A stretch of DNA of 17,583 nucleotides from FEN-1297 sp046704565 (GCA_046704565.1 JBJKRP010000149.1:1-17583), one strand, 5' to 3'; shown: positions 1-5,991, counted from the first letter of the stretch. The notes: generated by a model not told the origin, from the letters alone. Translations and numbers: made by a program.

Positions 1-604
1 TTTTATGTGAAGATTCATGAAGCTTAAGCGAAGGGAGTTTAAATTCTTTATTGTAGATTGCAGCCAAATCTCTTGCAACGCCGATATGCGAAAGTGCATC
101 CGGTCTGTTTGGAGTTATTGCAATCTCAATTAAGGTATCATTCAAAGAAAGCTCATCAGCGATTGACTTGCCAACATTCGCTTGATCATCAAGGATCATT
201 ATCCCTGAGTGGTCATCACTCAAATCAAGCTCGTCTTCGGCACAAATCATTCCGTAAGATTCAACTCCGCGAATCTTAGCTTTTGTAATCTTAAAATTTC
301 CTTTGGGAATTAGCGTACCGATTGGTGCAAATACAATTTTTTGTCCCGCTTCAACATTTGGCGCGCCGCAGATTACCTGCAAGTCTTCAGTACCTGTATT
401 TACAGTGCAGAGAGAAAGTTTATCGGCATTCGGGTGTTTCTTCTTTTCTTTTACGTAAGCAACAATAAAGTCCGTGTAAATCGCGGTCTCGTCAACAACA
501 TCTTCAACCTCAAGACCGGACATAGTCAGTCTTTCAACTATATCTTTCGTTGGGATGCCTTTTAAATCAATATAATCTTTTAACCAGTTTAAGGATACTT
601 TCAA
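1..604 (-). CDS. pheT: Phenylalanyl-tRNA synthetase beta subunit, N-terminal part (runs off left edge)
   Basis: PheT is the beta chain of the alpha2beta2 enzyme that charges tRNA-Phe in the cytoplasm. The 201 visible codons are open throughout. They begin (M)KVSLNWLKDYI, the usual PheT opening, and continue through SGLEVEDV and an EMAP/OB-fold tRNA-binding domain (about residues 40-150; HPNADKLSLCTV, VICGAPNV, GTLIPKG). The end of the visible part includes an AITPNRPDALSH-type segment leading into the next domain. The start is TTG at 604. An in-frame stop lies 12 bases further upstream and no ATG occurs between, so TTG is close to forced. It begins 24 bp after the pheS stop on the same strand, which indicates co-transcription. 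Catalytic-like and editing domains lie outside the window. Confidence 0.95.
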   Translation of the reverse strand, partial: MKVSLNWLKDYIDLKGIPTKDIVERLTMSGLEVEDVVDETAIYTDFIVAYVKEKKKHPNADKLSLCTVNTGTEDLQVICGAPNVEAGQKIVFAPIGTLIPKGNFKITKAKIRGVESYGMICAEDELDLSDDHSGIMILDDQANVGKSIADELSLNDTLIEIAITPNRPDALSHIGVARDLAAIYNKEFKLPSLKLHESSHK

Positions 605-628
605 ACTATCAACTCATTAATCTAAAAA

Positions 629-1642
629 TCAGAACTGTTTTAAGAACCTGAAATCATTCTCAAAGAAAATACGGATATCGTCGATACCATACTTCAATAA
701 AGCGGTTCTCTCGATTCCCATTCCGAATGCATAGCCGGTGTATTTTTCATGATCGACATTTACGTTGTCGAAAACATTCGGGTCAACCATACCGCACCCG
801 AGAACCTCAAGCCAGCCGGAGTGTTTGCAGACTCTGCATCCTTTGCCGTGACATAGGAAGCATGTAATATCCATCTCGGCGCTCGGTTCTGTAAATGGGA
901 AAAAGCTTGGACGAAACCGGTATTTCAATCCTTCGCCGTAAAACTGCTGCGCAAAAGAAACCAACGTTCCTTTAAGCTCCGCAAAGGTAACATCGGTGTC
1001 AACGTACAATCCTTCAACCTGATGGAATACGCAATAGCTTCTCGAACTGATAGCTTCGTTTCGATAACAGAGCCCTGGCATAATAACTCTGATTGGCGGT
1101 TTGTACTTTTCCATCACTCGTATTTGTACCGGCGAAGTGTGCGTTCTTAAAAGAAAATCTTCCGTGATAAAAAACGTATCCTGCATGTCTCTTGCCGGAT
1201 GGTTCGGCGGAAAGTTTAACGCGCCAAAATTGTTGTAGTCGGATTCAAGTTCCGGTCCGCCGACGACAGAGAATCCAAGTCCTTTAAAAATTGTTTTAAT
1301 CTCATCAAGGGTTTGAGTGATTAAATGCTTGCTGCCGATTATCCTTCTTGTGCCGGGCAGGCTTAAATCAATTTTATCTTCTTCTTTTACCCTGGAATTT
1401 TCGAATTGATTTTTCAGCGACTCGAATTTTGCAGTTAAATCATTTCGAAGTGTGTTGAGAGATTTTCCCAGTAACGGCTTTCCTTCCTTTGATGCATTCT
1501 TTAATTCATCAAAAAGCTGCGAGACTAAACCGTTCCGGCTGAAGTATTTTATCCGCAGTTCTTCAAGCTGCTTTAGGTCTTTTATAGAAGCAATATCCTG
1601 GTTGAACTCTGAACTGATGGATGAGATTTTTTCTTCAAGCAT
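629..1642 (-). CDS. pheS: Phenylalanyl-tRNA synthetase alpha subunit
   Basis: This is the catalytic subunit of phenylalanyl-tRNA synthetase, a class II synthetase; 337 aa is a normal length. The N-terminal third (about 1-90) is a charged helical arm of the tRNA-binding coiled-coil type. The catalytic core follows with GPELESDYNNFGALNFP (about 129-145), the aligned HTSPVQIR, RNEAIS...FHQVEG (about 194-211), FRPSFFPFTEPSAE, and the motif 3 segment AFGMGIERTALLKYGI (about 305-320). An insert at 261-272 holds four cysteines spaced C-x2-C-x4-C-x2-C, before GWLEVLGCGMV. I associate this insert with Bacteroidetes-type PheS; metal binding is only inferred. The ATG at 1642 has no close Shine-Dalgarno site. 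The nearest purine block is about 19 nt upstream, inside a hairpin. pheT follows directly. Confidence 0.98.
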   Translation of the reverse strand: MLEEKISSISSEFNQDIASIKDLKQLEELRIKYFSRNGLVSQLFDELKNASKEGKPLLGKSLNTLRNDLTAKFESLKNQFENSRVKEEDKIDLSLPGTRRIIGSKHLITQTLDEIKTIFKGLGFSVVGGPELESDYNNFGALNFPPNHPARDMQDTFFITEDFLLRTHTSPVQIRVMEKYKPPIRVIMPGLCYRNEAISSRSYCVFHQVEGLYVDTDVTFAELKGTLVSFAQQFYGEGLKYRFRPSFFPFTEPSAEMDITCFLCHGKGCRVCKHSGWLEVLGCGMVDPNVFDNVNVDHEKYTGYAFGMGIERTALLKYGIDDIRIFFENDFRFLKQF

Positions 1643-1659
1643 AAGATTTTTAAAATAAT

Positions 1660-1696
1660 ACCCTCCTGGGAAAGATCTTTTTTATTCCAAGAGGGT
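1660..1696 (-). promoter_or_regulatory. Hairpin in the rplT-pheS gap, possible attenuator or processing site
   Basis: In the 61-bp gap between rplT and pheS, the minus strand has arms ACCCTCTTGGAA (1696-1685) and TTCCCAGGAGGGT (1672-1660). They pair over 12 positions with one G-U pair and one bulged C, around a 12-nt AT-rich loop. A mixed A/T tract follows, not a clean T-run. The 3' arm contains the only strong purine (AGGAGGG) sequence upstream of pheS. E. coli has the pheM leader and attenuator at this same operon position, but I see no phenylalanine-rich leader peptide here. The hairpin is visible in the sequence; a regulatory role is inference. Confidence 0.55.
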
Positions 1697-1703
1697 GAAA
1701 AAA

Positions 1704-2051
1704 TTAGTTAGCTGAAAACTTAACTATTTCTGTAAATGCTGCAGGGTTTTCAACGGCGAGGTTGGCAAGAATCTTCCTGTTTATATCAACGCCTTTTTTG
1801 TTGAGCGCACTAATTAACCGTGAATATGTTGTTCCGTTAATTCTGGCGGCGGCATTTATTCTAACAATCCAGAGTTGTCTGAAAGTTCTTTTCTTAAGCC
1901 TTCTGTCCCTGTAAGCATGAACCAAGCCTTTTTCAACATGGTTCTTGGCAACAGTCCAAACTTTGCTTCTGGCACCCCAGTAGCCTTTGGCTTGTTCTAA
2001 AACTCTCTTACGTTTTCTGTGCGAAGCGACTTTATTTTTTGAGCGCGGCAT
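1704..2051 (-). CDS. rplT: 50S ribosomal protein L20
   Basis: L20 is an early-assembly large-subunit protein that binds 23S rRNA; in several bacteria it also represses its own operon. The 115 aa are typical for the family. The N-terminus is very basic (MPRSKNKVASHRKRKRVLEQAKGYWG in outline), followed by a conserved helical part with RDRRLKKRTFRQLWI and RINAAARINGTTYS, and a C-terminal domain containing KGVDINRKILANLA. It starts at ATG 2051, with AAAGG about five bases upstream. It lies 18 bp after rpmI and is followed by the 61-bp hairpin-bearing gap before pheS. No obvious L20-binding pseudoknot was recognised in the upstream region. Confidence 0.98.
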   Translation of the reverse strand: MPRSKNKVASHRKRKRVLEQAKGYWGARSKVWTVAKNHVEKGLVHAYRDRRLKKRTFRQLWIVRINAAARINGTTYSRLISALNKKGVDINRKILANLAVENPAAFTEIVKFSAN

Positions 2052-2069
2052 TTTTTACCTTTCGTTACA

Positions 2070-2264
2070 TTATTTCTGAAGCATAATTCTTACACGTCTT
2101 ACCTCGGCTTCGGATACCAACGTGAGACGTCTCAGTTTGCGTTTTCTCTTTGTACTTTTGGAAGTAAGTATGTGGCTTTTGTAAGCGCTTACTCTCTTAA
2201 ACTTCCCGGATGCGGTCTTTCTAAATCTCTTTCCCGCTCCGCTGTTGCTTTTCATTTTTGGCAT
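2070..2264 (-). CDS. rpmI: 50S ribosomal protein L35
   Basis: L35 is a small basic large-subunit ribosomal protein; 64 aa is the usual length. The sequence reads MPKMKSNSGAGKRFRKTASG at its start, then KRVSAYKSHILTSKSTKRKRKLR, which is the family signature of a lysine/arginine-rich globular protein. The start ATG at 2264 has an AGGAAG ribosome-binding site a few bases upstream, inside the 13-bp gap after infC. It is followed 18 bp later by rplT, the invariant bacterial pair. It is expressed from the thrS-infC operon on the minus strand. Confidence 0.98.
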   Translation of the reverse strand: MPKMKSNSGAGKRFRKTASGKFKRVSAYKSHILTSKSTKRKRKLRRLTLVSEAEVRRVRIMLQK

Positions 2265-2277
2265 TTTATCTTCCTAT

Positions 2278-2808
2278 TTATTTCTTACTTTTCGTCTTTG
2301 ATGGAATAAGAATTACCGTCATGTTTTTCCCTTCCAAACGGATAGGGACTTCAACTTTGGCTACGTCCTGAACTTTCTCGACAAATCTGTTTAACAGTTC
2401 TTCGCCTTGTTCGGTATACGCTAATTCTCTTCCTTTAAACATAACTACAACTTTTACTTTGTTTCCTTCCTCAAGGAAATTTAAAGCGTGCTTTGCTTTA
2501 AACTCAAAGTCATGAACGTCCGTATTCGGATGCAGACGGATTTCTTTCAACAAGGTTACTTGCTGGTTCTTCCGCTGAATCTTTTCCCTTTTCTGCTGTT
2601 CATATTTGTACTTTCCAAAATCAAGTACCTTGCACACCGGCGGCTTTGCCTGCGGAGCTATTTCAATTAAATCCATTCCGCGCTCACCCGCAATTCTTAA
2701 TGCATCTCTTACTGTATATATTCCTAACTGGGTACCATCGACATCTATTAGTCTAACCTTCGACGCCTTGATTTCTTCATTTACACGAACTTCTTCTTTT
2801 TGAGCGAT
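2278..2808 (-). CDS. infC: Translation initiation factor IF-3, apparent AUC start
   Basis: IF-3 binds the 30S subunit, prevents premature 50S joining, and rejects non-canonical start codons and mismatched initiator tRNA. From the ATC at 2808 the protein has 176 residues. The N-terminal domain contains VNEEIKASKVRLIDVDGTQLGIY and DLIEIAPQAKPPVCKVLDFGKYKYEQQK in outline; a lysine-rich linker and the C-terminal domain (KEIRLHPNTDVHDFEFK, KVKVVVMFKGRE) follow. There is no ATG near the start. A TTG at 2814 is in frame but directly abuts the GAGAGG ribosome-binding site, which makes it unlikely. ATC at 2808 sits six bases from that site, an ideal distance. IF-3 genes commonly use AUU, AUC or AUA, which lets IF-3 repress its own synthesis. 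The ribosome-binding site overlaps the thrS stop, so the two genes are probably translationally linked. Confidence 0.93.
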   Translation of the reverse strand: MAQKEEVRVNEEIKASKVRLIDVDGTQLGIYTVRDALRIAGERGMDLIEIAPQAKPPVCKVLDFGKYKYEQQKREKIQRKNQQVTLLKEIRLHPNTDVHDFEFKAKHALNFLEEGNKVKVVVMFKGRELAYTEQGEELLNRFVEKVQDVAKVEVPIRLEGKNMTVILIPSKTKSKK

Positions 2809-2819
2809 TAGCAACCTCT

Positions 2820-4769
2820 CTAATTTGTTGACGTAATTTTGTTTTTAATTTCGGTCTCAATATTATCAATAAATTCAGACAAAGCCAAAGAACCTAAGTC
2901 ACCTTTTTTATGCTGTCTTACCGAAACAATCTGCGCAGTCAGTTCCTTCTCGCCTACTATCAGCATGTAAGGTACCTTGTGGTTTTCCCAATCTCTGATT
3001 TTATATCCGATTTTCTCATTCCTCTCATCAAACTCTGCACGGATGTTTCTTTTCCTTAAAGATTCGTAAACAGATTTTCCGTAGTCGACGTAATTTTGCG
3101 AAATAGGAATTACCGCAGCCTGAACCGGCGCCAGCCACAGCGGAAATTCTCCGGCATAATGCTCCATCAAAACTCCGATAAATCTTTCAAGCGAGCCGAA
3201 CGGAGCGCGATGAATTACAACCGGTCTGTGCTTTTGTCCGTCGCTGCCGGTATACTCAAGATTGAATCTCTCCGGCATTACATAATCAATTTGAACCGTA
3301 CCGAGCTGCCATTTTCTGCCAAGCGCATCCTTAACCATGAAGTCGATTTTAGGTCCGTAGAATGCGGCTTCGCCTTCAGCAACGTAATAAGTTAGATTCA
3401 TCTTGTCGGCGGCTTCTTTAATTTCCTGCTGGGCTTTTTCCCAAAGAGCAACATCACCGCCGTACTTATCAACGTTGTCATCGCGGAAAGAAAGCTGAGT
3501 TGTAAATTCTTTAAATCCCATCTGGCTGAAGACAACCTGGATAAGCTCAATTACGTTGCAGACTTCATCCTTTAACTGGTCTTGTCTTACAAACATATGT
3601 GAATCATCCACAGCAAAAGAACGAACGCGAGTCAGTCCGTTCAATTCGCCGGATTGCTCGTAGCGGTAAACAGTTCCGAACTCCGCATAACGAATAGGAA
3701 GGTCTCTGTAGCTTCTCGGCTTCGAAAGATAAATCTGAAAATGATGCGGACAGTTCATCGGCTTAAGAAGATATTCTTCTTTGCCGTCATCCAATTTTAT
3801 TGGAGGAAACTGGCTGTCTTTGTAATAAGGATAATGTCCGCTGGTTTTGTAAAGATTTATATTTCCAATATGCGGAGTAATTACCGGCTCATAGCCGCGC
3901 TTGCGTTGTTCTTCTCTAAGATAATTTTCCAGAGTTTCTCTAAGAACAGTTCCTCTCGGAAGCCATACCGGGAGTCCGCTGCCGATATTCTGAGAGATGA
4001 AAAAAAGTTCGAGGTCTCTTCCTAATTTTCTGTGGTCGCGTTTTTTTGCTTCTTCCAATCTTTGAAGATATTCATCGAGCATTTTCTTTTTAGGAAAAGA
4101 TACGCCGTAAATTCTTTGAAGCTGTTTATTATGCTCGTCGCCTCTCCAGTAAGAACCGGAAATACTAAGAAGCTTAACGTACTTTATCTTCCCGGTTGAT
4201 GGAAGATGCGGACCGCGGCAAAGGTCTGTAAAATTTCCTTCTTTATAGATACTGATGTCTTCGGAATTCTCATCAATCTCTGAAAGGATTTCAACCTTAT
4301 AATTGTCGCCCTTCTTTTCAAAAAATTTTATCGCTTCGGATTTTGAAAGGTCCTGGCGAACAAAAGAATTATTTTCTTTAGTCAACTCTGTCATCTTACC
4401 TTCGATTTTTTTCAAATCATCTTCAGTAAGATTTGAGTTAATATCAATGTCATAATAAAACCCGGTTTCAATCGCCGGACCGACTCCAAATTTTGCTTCC
4501 GGATAAATTTCCTGTATTGCGTGCGCCATCAAATGCGAAGTTGAATGCCAGTAAACTTCCTTTCCCCTCTCATCATCGAAGGTAATAAATTTTACAACAG
4601 CATTTGAATTCAGCGGGGCGTGCAAGTCTTTAATAATGCCGTTCACTTCAACGGCAAGAGTTTCCTCAGCTAACCGCGGAGAGATTGACTCCGCAACCTT
4701 GTACGCCGAAGTTCCCTGCTCGAACTCCCTGCTGCTTCCATCCGGAAATGTTATTTTTATTTTGTCCAT
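2820..4769 (-). CDS. thrS: Threonyl-tRNA synthetase
   Basis: ThrRS charges tRNA-Thr and edits mischarged serine. The 649 aa match the full-length bacterial enzyme. An N-terminal TGS domain (about 1-62; ITFPDGSSREF) is followed by the editing domain with H75-x3-H79 and C184/H188 (CRGPH). The class II catalytic core follows, and then a C-terminal anticodon-binding domain (about 545-640; AEFDERNEKIGYKIRDWE, PYMLIVGEKE). The zinc ligands of the active site are all present: C340 (KPMNCPHH), H391 (DDSHMF) and H520 (VVIHRAPFGSLERF). The ATG at 4769 has no Shine-Dalgarno site. It is the first gene of the operon and lies 16 bp after a terminator-like hairpin. Its TAG stop overlaps the infC ribosome-binding site. 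Confidence 0.98.
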   Translation of the reverse strand: MDKIKITFPDGSSREFEQGTSAYKVAESISPRLAEETLAVEVNGIIKDLHAPLNSNAVVKFITFDDERGKEVYWHSTSHLMAHAIQEIYPEAKFGVGPAIETGFYYDIDINSNLTEDDLKKIEGKMTELTKENNSFVRQDLSKSEAIKFFEKKGDNYKVEILSEIDENSEDISIYKEGNFTDLCRGPHLPSTGKIKYVKLLSISGSYWRGDEHNKQLQRIYGVSFPKKKMLDEYLQRLEEAKKRDHRKLGRDLELFFISQNIGSGLPVWLPRGTVLRETLENYLREEQRKRGYEPVITPHIGNINLYKTSGHYPYYKDSQFPPIKLDDGKEEYLLKPMNCPHHFQIYLSKPRSYRDLPIRYAEFGTVYRYEQSGELNGLTRVRSFAVDDSHMFVRQDQLKDEVCNVIELIQVVFSQMGFKEFTTQLSFRDDNVDKYGGDVALWEKAQQEIKEAADKMNLTYYVAEGEAAFYGPKIDFMVKDALGRKWQLGTVQIDYVMPERFNLEYTGSDGQKHRPVVIHRAPFGSLERFIGVLMEHYAGEFPLWLAPVQAAVIPISQNYVDYGKSVYESLRKRNIRAEFDERNEKIGYKIRDWENHKVPYMLIVGEKELTAQIVSVRQHKKGDLGSLALSEFIDNIETEIKNKITSTN

Positions 4770-4780
4770 AAATTTTATAT

Positions 4781-4805
4781 AAAAAAATCGGACTCCAATC
4801 CGATT
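4781..4805 (-). terminator. Terminator-like hairpin just upstream of thrS (possible attenuator)
   Basis: On the minus strand a perfect 7-bp stem AATCGGA/TCCGATT (4805-4799 and 4792-4786, loop of six) runs straight into a T-run, giving TCCGATTTTTTTATAT. This is the shape of a rho-independent terminator. The thrS ATG is only 16 bp further on, leaving no room for a promoter between them. It could end the upstream tRNA/small-ORF transcript with some read-through, or attenuate the thrS operon. I found no clear competing antiterminator or T-box features. Confidence 0.6.
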
Positions 4806-4840
4806 ATCGCCAAAAACTAACCGAATGACTTAATTTTTAA

Positions 4841-5027
4841 TTACATTCTAATCCATTCAGTGATATCTATAAATTCCTTCTCATCATATTTAGAAGGAGT
4901 CTGATACTTTTTTGATGATTTCTTTCATTTCATCCTTTGAAACTAAAGGAATCAGTTTTTCAAATTCTGATAGTTGAATTTGATTTAGTTTTCTTCTACT
5001 AACTTTCTCAACTATCTTCTTTTTCAT
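4841..5027 (-). pseudogene. Small unknown ORF with a probable +1 frameshift in a run of six A
   Basis: An ATG at 5027 opens a 45-codon frame (stop at 4890-4892): MKKKIVEKVSRRKLNQIQLS, then EFEKLIPLVSKDEMKEIIKK, then VSDSF. At the AAAAAAG run (complement of the T-run near 4911) the +1 frame instead continues as KKYQTPSKYDEKEF and IDITEWIRM, ending at 4841-4843. That would give a charged, helix-rich protein of about 62 residues. The second half has coding-like composition and ends at a proper stop just upstream of the thrS hairpin. One extra A would explain the break, so this may be a decayed gene or a sequencing error, or the 45-aa product may simply be real. I do not recognise the family. The ribosome-binding site is weak. 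Confidence 0.45.
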
Positions 5028-5128
5028 AAACAACTATCTAATCAAAATCTTGCTCTTTCTCTTAATCGTAATTTAAATCCAAGTAAAGGCAAGATTAAGA
5101 CTGAAAGCTAATCATAATATTTTAGTCG

Positions 5129-5203
5129 TGGGCTCTAGAGGAGTCGAACCTCTGACCTTCTGTACGTCAAACAGACGCTCTAACCAAACTGAGCTAAGAG
5201 CCC
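5129..5203 (-). tRNA. tRNA-Val (anticodon GAC)
   Basis: The minus strand folds as a complete 75-nt cloverleaf. The acceptor is GGGCTCT/AGAGCCC with discriminator A, and the D arm is GCTC...GAGC. The anticodon stem TCTGT/ACAGA closes the loop TTGACGT, giving anticodon GAC. The T arm is AGAGG-TTCGACT-CCTCT. The 3' CCA is not encoded, so it must be added afterwards. It is the last tRNA of the minus-strand cluster. Confidence 0.95.
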
Positions 5204-5229
5204 CCCATATAATAATCAATTACCAAAAC

Positions 5230-5282
5230 ACAAATCTCAAACTCCGTTGGAATTTGTTAATTGGAATTTGAAATTTTTATTG
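5230..5282. repeat. AT-rich interspersed repeat, unit 1
   Basis: This spacer between tRNA-Val and the disrupted tRNA-Leu begins ACAAATCTCAAA and ends GGAATTTGAAATTTTTATTG. It matches the start of units 2 and 3 (at 5411 and 5569) and the end of unit 2. Inverted TTGGAATTTG-type blocks are present within it. I recall similar AAATTCCAA-rich elements between genes in Bacteroidetes-like genomes. It has no coding content. Confidence 0.6.
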
Positions 5283-5301
5283 TACCGAGAGCCGGACTCG
5301 A

Positions 5302-5318
5302 TCCCGACAAAGTCGGGA
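5302..5318. repeat. 17-bp perfect palindrome replacing the tRNA-Leu T-stem strand
   Basis: TCCCGACAAAGTCGGGA has 7-bp perfect arms and an AAA loop. It occupies the place where the intact copy has ACCGGCACGGGT (plus-strand orientation), with identical flanks on both sides (GGACTCGA on the left, GAAAACACCC on the right). I recall this palindrome as a common short dispersed sequence in related genomes. Confidence 0.7.
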
Positions 5319-5350
5319 GAAAACACCCACAGGATTTTAAGCCCTGTGCG

Positions 5351-5370
5351 CCTGCCTGCCGGTAGGCAGG
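5351..5370. repeat. 20-bp near-palindrome inserted in the tRNA-Leu D loop
   Basis: CCTGCCTGCCGGTAGGCAGG is a near-perfect palindrome with one non-matching symmetric pair. Comparison with the intact neighbouring copy shows an exact 20-bp insertion between GTGCG and TCTACC, with no loss of flanking bases. It could form its own hairpin. Confidence 0.75.
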
Positions 5371-5410
5371 TCTACCAATTCCGCCATCCCAGTATGTGAA
5401 AGAACAAAAT

Positions 5411-5465
5411 ACAAATCTCAAATTCCAAGCTGTAATTTGGTAAATGGAATTTGAAATTTTTATTG
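5411..5465. repeat. AT-rich interspersed repeat, unit 2
   Basis: This unit lies between the two tRNA-Leu copies. It shares ACAAATCTCAAA with units 1 and 3. Its right end, GGAATTTGAAATTTTTATTG, is identical to the right end of unit 1, so each tRNA-Leu copy has the same 3' flank. This fits duplication of a repeat-plus-tRNA segment. Confidence 0.6.
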
Positions 5466-5551
5466 TACCGAGAGCCGGACTCGAACCGGCACGGGTGAAA
5501 ACACCCACAGGATTTTAAGTCCTGTGCGTCTACCAATTCCGCCATCCCGGC
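5466..5551 (-). tRNA. tRNA-Leu (anticodon UAA), intact
   Basis: This is an 86-nt type II tRNA on the minus strand. The acceptor is GCCGGGA/TCTCGGT with G-U pairs at the first and fifth positions, and the discriminator is A. The D stem is GCG/CGC. The anticodon stem CAGGA/TCCTG closes the loop CTTAAAA, giving anticodon TAA. A long variable arm GGGTG-TTTT-CACCC and a T arm GCCGG-TTCGAGT-CCGGC follow. CCA is not encoded. It is the reference copy for the disrupted tRNA at 5283-5393. Confidence 0.94.
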
Positions 5552-5568
5552 AAATAAAAGAACAATCT

Positions 5569-5653
5569 ACAAATCTCAAATTCCAAAATACAAATTTCAG
5601 ACTCCATTGGAATTTGTCCGAAGTACTCCGTACGGAGGAATTTGAAAATTGGA
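5569..5653. repeat. AT-rich interspersed repeat, unit 3, interrupted by a palindrome
   Basis: The unit starts ACAAATCTCAAATTCC like the other two. It contains a perfect 10-bp inverted repeat CAAATTCCAA (5577-5586) / TTGGAATTTG (5607-5616). A second GGAATTTG follows at 5637, and between the two GGAATTTG copies sits a GC-richer segment carrying the palindrome CTCCGTACGGAG. This looks like a third short palindrome inserted into the repeat. Confidence 0.55.
5626..5637. repeat. 12-bp perfect palindrome CTCCGTACGGAG
   Basis: CTCCGTACGGAG is self-complementary. It lies in a GC-richer block (TCCGAAGTACTCCGTACGGA) flanked by GGAATTTG on both sides within AT-rich repeat unit 3. That placement suggests insertion into the repeat. 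Confidence 0.6.
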
Positions 5654-5991
5654 ATCTTAACCTTCGGTTTTTCCCCGAATGTTTTCAAAATTGGCGTGTA
5701 AATATAGATAAACAGGTAAATTATTGCAAGAAATCTGTACGTCAACTGAATAATTCTATTTAAATCTTATTGGCTTACATATGTGCTCATATACTATAGA
5801 GAAAAACCTCTCGACCTGTGGCAGGCTTTTCAATAGAAAGTTCTATTCAAAACAACTATTTGGTCCCGGCTTCTATTGTAAAGAAAAAATCTATTTTGTT
5901 TTGCTAAGTAGCAGCATAGATCTTTTTCACAATTGCAATTATCACAGGCAAACCTGTTTATGTACTCACCTTTGTTTTAACTAAAAAAACC

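Larger units (their letters stand above)
5283..5393 (-). pseudogene. Disrupted tRNA-Leu (UAA) copy carrying two palindromes
   Basis: This 111-nt copy aligns closely with the intact tRNA-Leu at 5466-5551. It keeps a pairable acceptor (ACTGGGA/TCTCGGT), the D stem, and an anticodon arm with TAA. It differs in two places. A 20-bp near-palindrome (5351-5370) is inserted in the D loop exactly before the 3' D-stem strand. The 12 bases spanning the end of the variable arm and the 5' T-stem are replaced by a 17-bp perfect palindrome (5302-5318). The second change breaks the T arm: the loop reads ATCGAGT instead of TTCGAGT and two T-stem pairs are lost, although an 8-nt loop alternative can pair. Function as a tRNA is therefore unlikely. 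Confidence 0.78.

Noticed and set aside
58..565. Two plus-strand frames opposite pheT
   Set aside because: They are antisense shadows of the clearly coding pheT sequence.
1643..1703. pheM-like leader peptide
   Set aside because: There is no start codon followed by phenylalanine codons in the gap.
4770..5128. T-box or E. coli-type thrS operator in the leader
   Set aside because: I found no T-box bulge sequence, specifier stem or tRNA-Thr anticodon mimic; only the simple terminator-like hairpin is visible.
5257..5508. Minus-strand open frame of 83 codons containing PAYRQAG
   Set aside because: It reads straight through both tRNA-Leu sequences, the palindromes and repeat unit 2. It is not a protein-coding gene.
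5524..5763. Overlapping frames on both strands of the repeat region
   Set aside because: They start inside the tRNA-Leu or its flank and are composed of repeat-unit sequence.
5781..5984. Plus-strand 67-codon frame rich in Cys, Phe and Tyr
   Set aside because: It has no ribosome-binding site, a composition typical of translated AT-rich non-coding DNA, and no recognisable domain.
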